The notes beneath the pieces are model-generated. The model had not been told where the DNA came from. It saw only the letters and a program-made list of their open reading frames with translations, and did not search any database. Positions 34,232 to 44,332 of a DNA stretch of 64,000 nt are shown in pieces. The position numbers and the translations under genes are program-made. The stretch spans positions 109,916 to 173,915 of the forward strand of contig CBDCFL010000016.1 of the NCBI GenBank assembly GCA_965216135.1. The letters are read 5' to 3'. The DNA is from CBDCFL01 sp965216135 (lineage in GTDB: Bacteria; Pseudomonadota; Alphaproteobacteria; Rhodobacterales; Rhodobacteraceae). Every line of letters starts with the position of its first letter. Within the stretch, counting starts at the first letter, position 1.

Positions 34232-34990
34232 ATGTTGACACACCCAACCCTTGATACCCTCCGAGCACTGAAGCTCGATGGCATGGCCGAGGCCTTCACA
34301 GAACTGCAAACACAGGACGGTTCCGCCGATCTGACACACGCCGAATGGCTCGGCCTGCTAATTGATCGCGAAGCCATCAGTCGAGAGACAAAACGGTTTG
34401 AGAGCCGCATGCGCACAGCACGATTGCGCCATATCGGGGCCGCGCCCGAGGATGTGGATTACAAAACGCGAAGAGGGCTGGATAAGGCGTTGTTCCAAAG
34501 CCTGCTCAGCGGCAAATGGATCAAAGACAAGCGCAACTTGATGATCACTGGCCCCTGCGGTGTCGGCAAAACCTGGCTGGCCTGCGCGTTGGCCCAAGCG
34601 GCGTGCCGCGACGGCGTGACCGTCCTCTATAAACGCACCACGCGATTGTTTGACGAGTTGGAGTTGGCCCACGGTGACGGACGCTTTCCGCGTGTCTTCA
34701 AGGCACTGACCAAAACCCAGCTACTGATCTTGGATGACTGGGGGCCGGACCGTCTGAACGCTAGCCAAAGGCGCGACTTGATGGAGATCGTCGAAGACAG
34801 ATACGGCAACGGTTCCATCCTAATCACAAGTCAACTCCCGCTTAATACTTGGCACGAAATTATTGGTGAACCCACCTTCGCAGATGCCATCCTAGACCGG
34901 CTGGTGCACAACGCCTACCGGCTCGAACTCGACGGACAATCCTTCCGAAAGAAAGACCCTCAACTACGTGACGAAACGCCAGAAAACTGA
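34232..34990 (+). CDS. istB: IS21 ATP-binding helper IstB
   Basis: 252 residues, DnaC-like AAA+ protein. Walker A is LMITGPCGVGKTWLA (about residue 100) and Walker B LLILDDWGPD (about 160); the N-terminal helical part EAFTELQTQDGSADLTHAEW is typical of IstB. It chooses target DNA and activates IstA. I start at the ATG of LTHPTLDTLRALKLDG because AAGGAC lies nine bases upstream. The stop is 120 bp before the right end of the element. Confidence 0.93.
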   Translation: MLTHPTLDTLRALKLDGMAEAFTELQTQDGSADLTHAEWLGLLIDREAISRETKRFESRMRTARLRHIGAAPEDVDYKTRRGLDKALFQSLLSGKWIKDKRNLMITGPCGVGKTWLACALAQAACRDGVTVLYKRTTRLFDELELAHGDGRFPRVFKALTKTQLLILDDWGPDRLNASQRRDLMEIVEDRYGNGSILITSQLPLNTWHEIIGEPTFADAILDRLVHNAYRLELDGQSFRKKDPQLRDETPEN

Positions 34991-36710
34991 TACCGGCTCA
35001 AACAACCAAGGACCCTCACGGCAACGCGTCAAACGGCTCAAAGCTAGGCGGATACCCCGGTACAAATGGGCGGATGTTGTCGGAATAGGTGGGCGGATAT
35101 CCCGGAATATGCAGTCAACCTGCTCAAGAAGCCAATATTCCTTGTTATTACTACACAGACGCGAAACAATAGCGCCGATTGAGAAGGGGGGCGACTTTTT
35201 AACACCGGGTGGATTGGTTATTGAGGCGCTCGACCGGCTGGATATTGATTTGGGAAGATTTGGCGTGCGCAACGACGGCCAAGACAAAAGTGTGCTGGTA
35301 ATTGGCGGTGGTCCGGCCGGGCTGACAACCGCGTACGAACTTCAGAAAAAAAGCGAAAATCATTTGCCCGTGGTGTTTGAAGGCACGGACATGGTCGGGG
35401 GTATTTCGCGAACCGAGAGCAACAACGGCTATCGCTTCGACATAGGCGGGCATCGGTTTTTCACCAAGGTCAAGGAAGTCGAGGACATGTGGTGGGAAGT
35501 GATGGGCGATGATTTCATTACCGTTCCCCGCCAGTCGCGGATCTATTATCGCGAAAAATTCTTCGACTACCCGCTGAAGTTTTTCAACGCGCTGTGGAGC
35601 ATTGGCCCTTATGAGGCCGTGCGCATCGTCATCAGCTATTTGAAATGGCAAATCCGTCAATACAAGGACGAAAGCACGTTCGAGGAATGGGTGATCAACC
35701 GCTTTGGCGGGCGGCTCTATATGCATTTCTTTCGCACTTATACCGAGAAAGTCTGGGGCATTTCCGGCAAAGAAATCCGCGCCGATTGGGCCGCGCAACG
35801 CATCAAGAATATGTCGCTGTTCAAGGTCGTCTGGAACGCCATCAGCGGGGCAAATGACACATCCAGCCTGATTGAAGAGTTTCAATATCCCCGCCTCGGT
35901 CCGGGCATGATGTGGGAAAAAGTGCGCGACCGGGTCAGGGAAAATGGCGGTACGGTCAAAATGCGCAGCGAGGTTGTCGGCGTAAATCGCGACGACCATC
36001 ACGTAACTTCGCTCGATGTGCGCAAATGGTCCAAGGACGGCAAAGACCTTGGCACCGAGCGGGTTAAAGGTGATTATTTCGTCAACACCATGGCGCTTCG
36101 CGATCTTATCAACGCATTTGATCCTCCGCCAGCCGCAGAAGTGATTGAAGCTGCTGACAATTTGTCCTATCGCGATTTTCTGATCGTGACGCTGGTGCTT
36201 GATCACCCCGATCCGTTCCTGGACAACTGGATTTACATCCACTCGCCGGATGTCAAAGTCGGGCGCATACAAAATTTCCGCGCCTGGTCCAAGGAAATGC
36301 TGCCAGATCAGAACACCGCGTCGATCGGCATGGAATATTTTTGCCAGAAGAATGACGGCCTGTGGTCGATGTCGGACGAAGATTTGCGCGAGCTTGCCGG
36401 CCAAGAGCTTGAACAGCTTGGGCTCGCGACTGCAATATCCGTCGTCGGTGCCGCGATAATCCGGCAACCCAAGGCCTATCCGGTCTACGATGCGCAATAT
36501 CGCGAAGCGCTGGATGTGCTTGAGGCCTGGATGCGCAATTTTGACAATTTTCAGACGGTCGGGCGCAATGGTTTGCACAGATATACCCCCGCATTCCCCA
36601 GATGGATGCCCGTTTCTTCACCCGCAGAAGCGTGATATACTCGATTATACAATGAGTTAACCGGGTTGGAGCGGGAATTTGCGAGCGAATGCGACGGGTG
36701 AAGTACAAAC

Positions 36711-37822
36711 CGTGCCTATCCGGTTGTCACCCACACCCACTACATCTAGGGTGCTCCCAGTCGCCCGAGTAAAGCTCGGCGTAAGTGGGAGCGGTGACAT
36801 CGCCAGCGATTCCGAGCAGGGACCGGAAGGCGTTGAACGGGCAGAATCGCCTGTTGAAGCGGAATGTGAACTCGTTGAGGTAGGCTTGGAGGTGCTGGTG
36901 GCTCACGCCGTGATGAATGCCACTCAGCCACGTCTTCAGGTTGGCGAAGACGAGATGAATGATCGGCAGATACTCCTCAGCGACCTGGGAGTTGCCTCGC
37001 TCGGCGACGGCGAGGTGTTTGTAGCCGCGCTTGGCGAGGCTGGTATAGCCGGACCAATCGTCGGTGATGACCGACGCACCCGAAGTAACGGCACCCTCGA
37101 CAAAGCCGCAGAGCGATTCCGCGCTGCGGTCTGGCACGACAGCGAGTCGGACACGTCCGGCGTAGCGACCGCCCTTCCGCTTATCGAGCTTGGTTCCCGG
37201 CTTGCGCTGTCGCACTTCAACGGCGCTGGCGACAAGAAGCTTGTGGTGAACGCCCCGGCCCTTGCCGCGCGTGCGGCCGCCGACCCAGGTTTCGTCGACT
37301 TCGACATGGTCGCAGGCCTCGCTGCCGATGCGGTCCTGATCCGGCCGAACCATACCAGCGCGGAGCTTGTGGAGGATCTGAAAGGCGGTTTCGTAACGGG
37401 AAAGCCCGACCTGGCGCTGGAACTGTGTGGCAGACATGCCGGGCGTCTGGCTGGCAACCAGATAGGCCGCCCAGAACCATACGCCCAGCGACGTATGGGA
37501 GCGCTCCATGACCGTCCCCGCCGTCAGCCCGGTGTCGCGGCGGCACTTTCGACAGCGCAAGACGCCGGGCCGGCTGGTGACGCGGAACGGCTCTGCCGCC
37601 GTCTGGCAATGGGGGCAGACGAACCCGTCACCCCACCGCGCCTTCTCCAGGTAGGCGGCACAGGCCGCGTCATCCGGGAAAAGTCGTTGAAACTCGGGAA
37701 GCGACCGCGGAAACGAAAGGTCTTCGCGCTGCGGAACATCCATCCCCGCTTCGTCCGCCTCCCGAGCCACTCGACGCCACACCCTAGATGTAGTGGGTGT
37801 GGGTGACAACCGGATAGGCACG
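36711..37822 (-). mobile_element. IS1595-family element, copy B (1,112 bp), nested in IS1380
   Basis: Same ends as copy A. Exact 8-bp duplication GTACAAAC at 36703-36710 and 37823-37830, lying inside the IS1380 transposase gene. Confidence 0.95.
36727..37743 (-). CDS. IS1595 transposase (copy B)
   Basis: 338 residues, the same architecture as copies A and C (zinc ribbon CPHC/CRKC, then VEVDETWVGG, VITDDWSGY and NEFTFRFNRR). Differences from copy C include FRVTSRPG in place of FRFTSRPG and FANLKTW in place of FADLKTW. The FAN change replaces an acidic residue in a region close to the active site of the ISXO2-like domain, so this copy could be weakened; whether that Asp is catalytic I cannot settle from sequence. 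Frame and length are intact. Confidence 0.92.
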   Translation of the reverse strand: MDVPQREDLSFPRSLPEFQRLFPDDAACAAYLEKARWGDGFVCPHCQTAAEPFRVTSRPGVLRCRKCRRDTGLTAGTVMERSHTSLGVWFWAAYLVASQTPGMSATQFQRQVGLSRYETAFQILHKLRAGMVRPDQDRIGSEACDHVEVDETWVGGRTRGKGRGVHHKLLVASAVEVRQRKPGTKLDKRKGGRYAGRVRLAVVPDRSAESLCGFVEGAVTSGASVITDDWSGYTSLAKRGYKHLAVAERGNSQVAEEYLPIIHLVFANLKTWLSGIHHGVSHQHLQAYLNEFTFRFNRRFCPFNAFRSLLGIAGDVTAPTYAELYSGDWEHPRCSGCG

Positions 37823-39732
37823 GTACAAACAAGCCCTCTTCGGTTCCAATTCGACTGCTCGGTCAAGGTCGTGTTCCGTGGATCGTCGATCAGTTCGGAC
37901 GGCGGGCTATTGCTCCACCGCGAGTTGGACGACGCCCTCGGGCTGACGGACATGGCGGCGGGGCTGATCACCGATCCGCGCACTGGCCGGAATGGCCGCC
38001 ACAATCTCGCCGGCCTTCTGCGCCAATCGGTTTTCCCACGCCTTGCCGGCTATGAGGACGTCAACGACGCCGACCGACTGTGCCGTGATCCGGTGATGCG
38101 CCAACTCATCGGTGGACGTGCGGTGAAGCGGGGTGCGGCGTCGGCCAGCGCCATGGGTCGGTTCGAGACGAAGATGCTGACCCGACCGGAGAACCTCGCC
38201 GCCCTCGCTGATCTGCCCGGCCGCTGGATCGACGCGGTGCATGACCGGAGGCCGCCGAAGAGCATCACGCTGGATATGGACAGCTCCGAGAGCCCTGTGC
38301 ATGGCGATCAGGAAGGTGCAATGTGGAACGGGCATTTCCAATCCAAGTGCCTGCACCCACTGTTCGTGTTCAACCAGTTCGGCGATCTGGAGCGATGTGC
38401 GCTGCGTCCCGGCAATGTCCACAGCGCCGATGGCCGGGAGGATGTGCTGCGCCCGGTGCTGGCAAGATATTCGAGCGACACGCGACCCTCGATCACCCGG
38501 CGCTATTTCCGAGGTGACGCCGCCTTTGCCATCCCTACGCTGTTCGATCTCCTGGAGGCCGAGGGCTGGGGTTACGCCATCCGGATCAAGGGCAACAGCA
38601 AGCTCTATGAGCGGATTTCCCGGCTGCTGCGGCGCAGGCCGGGTCGGCCGTCGCACACGGTGATCCGCACCTGCACCAGCTTCCAGTATCAGGCGGGGAG
38701 CTGGGTGAAGCCGCGCCGGGTGGTGTCCAAGGTCGAGTTCCATCCGGGCGGGTTGTTCCCGCGCGTGGGCTTCATCGTCACCAATCGCAGCCTGCCCAAT
38801 GAGCGGGTGCCGGCGTTCTACAACGGCCGGGGCACAGCCGGGCAGCACATCAAGGAAGGCAAGTACGCGCTGAAGTGGACGCGGCTTTCCTGCATGCGCT
38901 TTGCCGCCAACGCCGTCCGGCTACAGCTTCATGCCCTCGCCTACAATCCGGCGAACTTCCTGCGCACGCCAGCGACGCCCAGCGAGATCGAGACATGGTC
39001 ACTGACCTCTTTGCGCGAACGGCTGATCAAGACCGGTACGCGGCTGGTGCGCCATGGCCGCTACGCCATCTTCCAGATGGCCGAGGCGGCACTGCCGCGG
39101 CAAGTGTTCGCCGGGATTCCTGGCCTGATCAACGGGCTGCGCGATCCGCCTGCCGCAACAGGGTGCACATGACCAGAAACCCGCCCAGATCGGCTAAATC
39201 CAACGCTGGTGACAGGAAAGGTGTGTCCGAAAACGCGTCGAGAGACGCCTTAAGCGGTCGGATCGGCCTGTTTGGTCGTGCTATCCGGCCGGCACGCAGC
39301 ACCACACGCGGATCGGAGGCAGAAATCGCCTGGAAAGTCGCCTTCGGTTGCTTTAGCCTCACGGGAGGCAAGCCAAATGGAGAATGCCGGATAACAATCA
39401 GGACCATTCAATGCTTTCGGCGATGTTTGCTGCGCGCAATATTCTCGGCGAAGATCACGATGTCTGGAACGTCAATGTCGAGCGGTCCTATCACGAGGAA
39501 TTCGAGGTCAAGCAGCCCAAAAGCGATGCCACGGTGGCGGCGACATAATTTGCGCATACCCGGTGACCGCGCACGCCTGATCCTGACAATATTCCTTCAA
39601 CTTCGTGACAATTTTACATGGCAAGTTGCGAATATGTTAGCGCCCGTGGCCTTGCAGGCATTCGGGCGCAACACTAAGGCTCGGTAAAGAAATTATCTGC
39701 TACCCACGAAAACGGCAGCTTGAGGCACGGAC

Positions 39733-40365
39733 ATGAGAGATCAGATCGCCACCTGGGAAAATTTCATTATCCCAACGGTGGAAGAGACAACATCGCGCGG
39801 GTCGATCCGTTACGACATATTTTCACGCCTACTCAAAGAGCGCATTATTTTCGTGTCGGGCCCGGTGCATGACGAAATGGCGACAACCATCGTGGCGCAG
39901 CTGTTGTTTCTGGAGGCGGAAAACCCAACCAAAGAAATCGCGATGTATATCAACACCCCCGGCGGGATCGTGACCAGCGGGTTGTCGATCTATGACACGA
40001 TGCAATACATCAAGCCCAAGGTGTCAACGGTTTGCATCGGCCAGGCGGCCTCGATGGGTTCGTTGTTGCTGGCCGCCGGCGAGAAGGGGATGCGCTATTC
40101 GCTGCCCAACGCGCGCGTGATGGTGCACCAGCCGACCGGCGGGTATCAGGGTCAGGCGACTGATATCCTGATCCATGCGCAGGAAACCCAAAAACTCAAA
40201 GACCGGCTGAACCAGATCTACGTCAAACATACCGGCCAAAAGCTAAAATCCGTCGAGGCGGCGTTGGAGCGCGATAATTTCATGTCTCCGGATGAGGCAA
40301 AAGATTGGGGTCTGATTGATGAGATTGTGGAAAATCGCGCAAAGATCGGTAGTGAAGAGGACTGA
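39733..40365 (+). CDS. clpP: ATP-dependent Clp protease proteolytic subunit
   Basis: 210 residues. Serine protease of the double-heptamer ClpP type: nucleophile Ser107 in GQAASMGS, His132 in VMVHQPTGG, and the Asp further on in the MSPDEAKDWGLIDEI region neighbourhood. MYINTPGGIVTSGLSIYDTM is the oxyanion-hole stretch. Together with ClpX it degrades ssrA-tagged and regulatory proteins. ATG at 39733 is preceded by TGAGGCACGGAC, a moderate ribosome site. clpX follows after 143 bp. The gene is intact although an IS-riddled pseudogene ends 184 bp upstream. Confidence 0.97.
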   Translation: MRDQIATWENFIIPTVEETTSRGSIRYDIFSRLLKERIIFVSGPVHDEMATTIVAQLLFLEAENPTKEIAMYINTPGGIVTSGLSIYDTMQYIKPKVSTVCIGQAASMGSLLLAAGEKGMRYSLPNARVMVHQPTGGYQGQATDILIHAQETQKLKDRLNQIYVKHTGQKLKSVEAALERDNFMSPDEAKDWGLIDEIVENRAKIGSEED

Positions 40366-40508
40366 TTGGGTCACGGTATCTGGTTAACGAAAGGGGCGAG
40401 CGATTTTGAGATTGTGCAGCCCATTTTGCTGACCTAGTGTTGGATGTGCCCCGCTGGAATGTTGGGGGGCGGGCGTCATAAGTGAGGCTGCGATCTTAGG
40501 GAACGGAC

Positions 40509-41771
40509 ATGGCAAGTAACTCCGGCGACAGCAAAAATACCCTATATTGCTCGTTCTGCGGCAAGAGCCAGCACGAAGTCCGCAAGCTGATTGCAGGGCC
40601 GACGGTATTCATCTGCGATGAATGCGTCGAGCTGTGCATGGACATTATCCGCGAAGAAACTAAATCCACCGGGCTGAAATCCGGCGACGGCGTGCCGACG
40701 CCCAGGGAAATCTGCAGTGTGCTTGATGATTATGTGATCGGTCAGGATTACGCGAAGCGGGTGTTATCCGTGGCGGTTCACAACCATTACAAGCGGCTCA
40801 ACCATGCCGAAAAGTCCCCCGAGATCGAGCTTGCCAAGTCCAACATCCTGCTGATCGGGCCTACGGGCTGTGGCAAGACTTTGCTGGCACAAACGCTGGC
40901 GCGCATTCTCGACGTGCCATTCACGATGGCCGATGCGACCACACTGACCGAAGCCGGGTATGTTGGCGAGGATGTCGAAAACATTATCCTGAAACTTCTT
41001 CAGGCCAGCGAATACAATGTGGAGCGCGCCCAGCGTGGAATTGTCTATATCGACGAGGTCGACAAGATTACCCGCAAGTCGGACAACCCTTCGATCACCC
41101 GAGATGTTTCGGGCGAAGGCGTGCAACAGGCGCTCTTGAAGATCATGGAAGGCACCGTTGCGTCGGTGCCGCCGCAGGGCGGTCGCAAACATCCCCAGCA
41201 GGAATTCCTGCAAGTGGATACGACGAATATCCTATTCGTTTGTGGTGGCGCATTTGCCGGTCTGGAAAAGATCATATCACAGCGCGGCAAGGGCTCGGCC
41301 ATGGGCTTTGGCGCTGATGTGAAATCGCAAGAGGACCGTGGCGTGGGCGACGTTTTCACTGATCTTGAACCCGAAGACCTGTTGAAATTCGGTCTGATAC
41401 CAGAGTTTGTGGGCCGCCTGCCGGTGATCGCGACGCTTGGCGATCTGGACGAAGAGGCGCTGGTCACAATCCTCACGCAGCCGAAAAACGCGCTGGTCAA
41501 GCAATATCAGCGGCTGTTTGAGCTGGAGAATGCGCAGCTGACGTTCACCGAAGATGCGCTTAAGGCGATCTCAAAGAGGGCGATCACGCGAAAAACCGGC
41601 GCACGCGGGTTGCGTTCGATCATGGAGGACATCCTGCTCGACACGATGTTTGAACTGCCGGGCATGGAAAATGTCGATGAGGTGGTCGTCAATGAAGAGG
41701 CTGTCGGTCCCGACGCCAGCCCGCTGCTGATCTATGGCGAAACGCTGAAACAGGGCACGAGCGCGAGCTAA
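40509..41771 (+). CDS. clpX: Clp protease ATP-binding subunit ClpX
   Basis: 420 residues. The N-terminal zinc-binding domain uses Cys14, Cys17, Cys36 and Cys39 (CSFCGKSQ...CDECVELC). The AAA+ module has Walker A LLIGPTGCGKTLLAQ, Walker B GIVYIDEVDKI, the pore loop TLTEAGYVGEDVEN and the IGF-type loop that contacts ClpP (RGKGSAMGFGADV). It unfolds tagged substrates and feeds ClpP. Start at 40509 with AGGGAACGGAC upstream. Converges with the AEC transporter gene, 21 bp between stops. Confidence 0.97.
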   Translation: MASNSGDSKNTLYCSFCGKSQHEVRKLIAGPTVFICDECVELCMDIIREETKSTGLKSGDGVPTPREICSVLDDYVIGQDYAKRVLSVAVHNHYKRLNHAEKSPEIELAKSNILLIGPTGCGKTLLAQTLARILDVPFTMADATTLTEAGYVGEDVENIILKLLQASEYNVERAQRGIVYIDEVDKITRKSDNPSITRDVSGEGVQQALLKIMEGTVASVPPQGGRKHPQQEFLQVDTTNILFVCGGAFAGLEKIISQRGKGSAMGFGADVKSQEDRGVGDVFTDLEPEDLLKFGLIPEFVGRLPVIATLGDLDEEALVTILTQPKNALVKQYQRLFELENAQLTFTEDALKAISKRAITRKTGARGLRSIMEDILLDTMFELPGMENVDEVVVNEEAVGPDASPLLIYGETLKQGTSAS

Positions 41772-41792
41772 CGCGACTGGCACCACGCCGGG

Positions 41793-42728
41793 TCACGGCA
41801 GAATGCCCAGCCAGGCCCATGCTGAAAATATCGAAAGTGCAGTGCAGATCAGCACCGACGACGCGGCCACCCGTTTGGCCGCGCCATACATATTAGCGAA
41901 CATATAGGCGTTCACGCCCGGTGCCATGGCTGCCGTCAGCACCGCAGCGCGCAGTTGCCCAACGCTCAACGCAAAGACCTGCGTGCCAAGCGTCCAGGTG
42001 ATCGCCGGATGGATGATCAGCGATACCGACGCCACCATCACGATCACCCGCATGTCGCCTTCTGGACGGTAGCGGTAGAGCACCGCGCCGAGACCAAAAA
42101 GTGCCGCCGGCAGCGCGGCGAGTGCGACCATCGAGACCGCGCCATCCAGCGCGCCGGGCAGGGGCGTTCCCGCGACATTCACGGCAAGGCCCAGAATGAT
42201 GCCGATCACCAGCGCGTTTGAAAATATTGAACGCGAAACATTGCCTACAAAAGACAGGCTAAATGCCCGCTCAGGCGCGCGGACCAGTTCGATGGCAATA
42301 ATCCCGACGGCAAACAAAAGCGGGGCGTGAAAGGCCACCAACGTATAGTTTGGGGCCAGCGAGCCCGGTCCAAAAGCGCGCTCCATGATCGGCAATCCGA
42401 GCAGGACGGAATTTGAGAAAAACGCGGCAAATCCGATGACGATACAATCTCCAGCCGGGCGCGCGAAAATAAACCGCGCGCCCAGCACGCCCAATGCACC
42501 CGAAATTGCGACGCCGATGTAGAAACTCGCCAAAAGGCCAGCATCGAAATCGGCGCTGAGGTCGATTTCCGCCATGGCTTTGAAGAGCAGACAGGGAATG
42601 GCAAAGCGCTGGGCGAAGGTCATCAGCCCATCAGTTGCTGCCTCGGAAAACAACTTGCGCCATGCGCTTGCATATCCCGCGCCGAGAACCAGAAACACCG
42701 GCAGAATAACGTCAGGCAGCGCCGACAT
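41793..42728 (-). CDS. AEC-family (auxin efflux carrier) transporter
   Basis: 311 residues with about ten membrane segments (for example LPDVILPVFLVLGAGYASAW, then ISGALGVLGARFIFA and VGIILGLAVNVAGTPLP). The two halves are the inverted repeats of the BASS/AEC fold. Members export small organic acids or other anions; substrate unknown. ATG at 42728 coincides with the last base of the MBL stop, so it is the last gene of the minus-strand run starting at the SPOR lipoprotein. Confidence 0.85.
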   Translation of the reverse strand: MSALPDVILPVFLVLGAGYASAWRKLFSEAATDGLMTFAQRFAIPCLLFKAMAEIDLSADFDAGLLASFYIGVAISGALGVLGARFIFARPAGDCIVIGFAAFFSNSVLLGLPIMERAFGPGSLAPNYTLVAFHAPLLFAVGIIAIELVRAPERAFSLSFVGNVSRSIFSNALVIGIILGLAVNVAGTPLPGALDGAVSMVALAALPAALFGLGAVLYRYRPEGDMRVIVMVASVSLIIHPAITWTLGTQVFALSVGQLRAAVLTAAMAPGVNAYMFANMYGAAKRVAASSVLICTALSIFSAWAWLGILP

Positions 42729-43525
42729 CAGCCTGGCAACGTAATCTGCATTCCGTCAAATGCAGGGGTGATATGATCGGCGGTTTCGGCATTGGCGCGC
42801 GCCCAGTCAATGTCGATGTGCATATTCGTCAGAACCGCGCGTTCGGGTGCCATGCGCTCAATCCATTGCAATGCCTCGGTCATCGAAAAATGGGTTGGAT
42901 GCGGCGTGCGGCGCAGGCTGTCCAAAATCCACACCTTCAAATCGCTCAAATAGGGCAGAGCGGCATCCGGTATGGCGGAAACATCCGGCAGATAGACCAG
43001 ATCGCCGATCCGAAATCCAAGCGCGGTGGCGTGGCCATGCGTGACGTCAAAGGGGTCCAGCGTCACTGTGCCGCCTCTGCCATCAATCGAAATCGGGCCG
43101 TCGATGGCGTTCAGCTCCAAAATTGGCGGATACGGCGACCCATCCGGCTGCACGAAAGCATAGCCGAACCGGCCGAGCAGCGCATCGGTCGTGGCCGCAT
43201 CCGCCCAGACCGGTATGCGGGACCGCATGTTAAAAACGATCATGCGCAGATCGTCGATTCCGTGCACGTGATCGGCATGGGCATGGCTGTAGACAACACC
43301 ATCCAGTCGTCCGATCCCGGCATCAAGCAACTGGCTGCGCAAATCCGGTGAGGTGTCGATCAGCACATTTGTTGTGCCGTCCGCGCCAATTCGCTGCACC
43401 AAGAGCGAGCATCTGCGGCGGGTGTTTTTTGGATTGCCCGGGTCGCATTCTCCCCAAAGCCCGCCCAGACGCGGAACCCCGCCAGACGAACCGCACCCCA
43501 GGATGGTAAATCGCAGCTCTGCCAT
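42728..43525 (-). CDS. MBL-fold metallo-hydrolase (PhnP-like)
   Basis: 265 residues. The double-metal motif HAHADHVHGIDDLR is at about residue 80, with the third ligand region VTHGHATALGFRI, the Asp in YLPDVSAIPD and a late His (LTNMHIDIDW). FTILGCGSSGGVPRLGG at the start is typical for the PhnP/RNase Z-like branch, which cleaves cyclic phosphates. It starts one base before the end of the tatD stop context and overlaps the AEC gene by one base; the tatD-MBL pair is conserved in Rhodobacterales and suggests a nucleic-acid or phosphate-diester clean-up role. Confidence 0.88.
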   Translation of the reverse strand: MAELRFTILGCGSSGGVPRLGGLWGECDPGNPKNTRRRCSLLVQRIGADGTTNVLIDTSPDLRSQLLDAGIGRLDGVVYSHAHADHVHGIDDLRMIVFNMRSRIPVWADAATTDALLGRFGYAFVQPDGSPYPPILELNAIDGPISIDGRGGTVTLDPFDVTHGHATALGFRIGDLVYLPDVSAIPDAALPYLSDLKVWILDSLRRTPHPTHFSMTEALQWIERMAPERAVLTNMHIDIDWARANAETADHITPAFDGMQITLPG

Positions 43526-44326
43526 TTACGCGCTGCCTGTATGATTGGCCGCTTTGCGGAAGAGGCGCTCAAAATTCGCTTCGGTTTGTACGGCGAAATC
43601 CACGTAGTCCATGCCGAATACCTCAGCACCAACGCGGGCCGTATGCGCGGTATAAGCAGGTTCGTTGCGTCTGCCGCGGTGCGGGGGCGGCGCGAGATAG
43701 GGGCTGTCGGTTTCGACAAGGATGCGCTCGAGTGGAGCTGCGGCGAATGTGTCGCGCAGCTCTTGCGCTTTGGGAAAGGCCGCGATGCCCGACATCGACA
43801 AATAAAAGCCAAGGTCCAACGCCGCCTCGGCCAGGGCGCGGCCCGACGAAAAGCAGTGCATGACGCAGGCGAACGCCCCCGCGCGGTGCTCTGCGGTGAG
43901 AATGCGCGCCATATCTTCGTCGGCGGCGCGCGCGTGAATGATCAGCGGCAGGCCGGTGACGCGCGCCGCCTCTATGTGAATGCGCAGACTTTCCTGCTGA
44001 ACGGCCGAACTGTCGGCGGTGTAGTGATAATCGAGGCCACTTTCACCGATGCCGACGAATTTCGGATGCTTGGCCAGGGCAACCAACTCTTCCACGCTCG
44101 CCGTTGGCTCATCGGCGACGGACATTGGATGCGTTCCGGCAGCGTAGAAAATCGATTCATGCGCCTCGGCGATAGCGCGCACCTGCGGTTCGCTGCGTAA
44201 GCGCGTGCAGATGGTGACCATTCGGGTGACACCAGCGGACCGGGCGCGGGCGACAACGCCGTCAAGCTCTCCGCCGAAATCAGGAAAATCCAGATGACAA
44301 TGGCTGTCGGTTATGTGCGGCGGCAT
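43526..44326 (-). CDS. tatD: TatD-family deoxyribonuclease
   Basis: 266 residues, TIM-barrel metal-dependent hydrolase. The N-terminal TDSHCHLDFPDF provides the HxH metal ligands, GIGESGLDYHY the Glu ligand, LPLIIHARAAD and MHCFSSGRALAE further His residues, and LVETDSPYLAPPPHRGRRNEP the Asp and C-terminal signature. TatD enzymes are 3'-5' exonucleases with a role in DNA repair. Located between holB and the MBL gene with a one-base gap to the latter. Confidence 0.93.
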   Translation of the reverse strand: MPPHITDSHCHLDFPDFGGELDGVVARARSAGVTRMVTICTRLRSEPQVRAIAEAHESIFYAAGTHPMSVADEPTASVEELVALAKHPKFVGIGESGLDYHYTADSSAVQQESLRIHIEAARVTGLPLIIHARAADEDMARILTAEHRAGAFACVMHCFSSGRALAEAALDLGFYLSMSGIAAFPKAQELRDTFAAAPLERILVETDSPYLAPPPHRGRRNEPAYTAHTARVGAEVFGMDYVDFAVQTEANFERLFRKAANHTGSA

Positions 44327-44332
44327 GGCCCC

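Larger units (their letters stand above)
32523..35113 (+). mobile_element. IS21-family element, 2,591 bp
   Basis: Ends TGCGCATTCCGGGCACATCC at 32523 and, from 35113 on the other strand, TGCATATTCCGGGATATCC. Exact 7-bp duplication GTCAACC at 32516-32522 and 35114-35120. Both ends carry several ATTCCG...ATCCGCCCACC units, the multiple transposase-binding sites of IS21. istA and istB both look intact. Confidence 0.93.
36679..39172 (+). pseudogene. IS1380 transposase, split near its start by IS1595 copy B
   Basis: The first 11 codons from a TTG at 36679 (RANATGEVQT) precede the insertion; after it, from 37831, the frame continues SPLRFQFDCSVKVVFRGSS and ISSDGGLLLHRELDDALG, the IS1380 N-terminal signature. 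Catalytic regions ITLDMDSSE, YFRGDAAFAIPTL and HIKEGKYALKWTRLSC are all present, ending at 39172. Joining both parts restores 458 codons including stop. Only the extreme N-terminus is cut off, so a shortened product from an internal start cannot be fully excluded. Confidence 0.85.
36586..39390 (+). mobile_element. IS1380-family element, interrupted by IS1595 copy B
   Basis: Imperfect end repeats CCCGCATTCCCCAGATGG (36588 onward) and, from 39390 on the other strand, CCGGCATTCTCCATTTGG. ATA is present on both sides (36583-36585, 39391-39393) and the host gene frame is restored when one copy and the element are removed. Without the nested IS1595 the element is about 1.69 kb, normal for IS1380. 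Confidence 0.85.
35265..39548 (+). pseudogene. NAD(P)/FAD-dependent oxidoreductase (UDP-galactopyranose mutase/PPOX-like), split by IS1380
   Basis: The 5' part (35265-36585) starts at a GTG with GGAAG upstream and shows VLVIGGGPAGLTTAYELQ (FAD Rossmann motif), GYRFDIGGHRFFTK and QTVGRNGLHRY at its end. The 3' part (39394-39548) continues NNQDHSMLSAMFAARNILGED to a TAA. Joining the parts after removing the IS1380 and one ATA copy gives exactly 492 codons including stop. Family members act in polysaccharide or deoxysugar metabolism. As it stands, reading continues into the IS and ends at 36635 with a foreign tail (TPAFPRWMPVSSPAEA), which removes the last FAD-binding segment. Confidence 0.85.

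Noticed and set aside
35199..36578. A 459-codon antisense frame across the FAD oxidoreductase
   Set aside because: The sense strand has clear family motifs; the antisense product has none.
37793..39172. IS1380 transposase starting inside the IS1595 right end
   Set aside because: The first residues (GVGDNRIGT) are IS1595 end sequence; the native N-terminus lies before the insertion at 36679.
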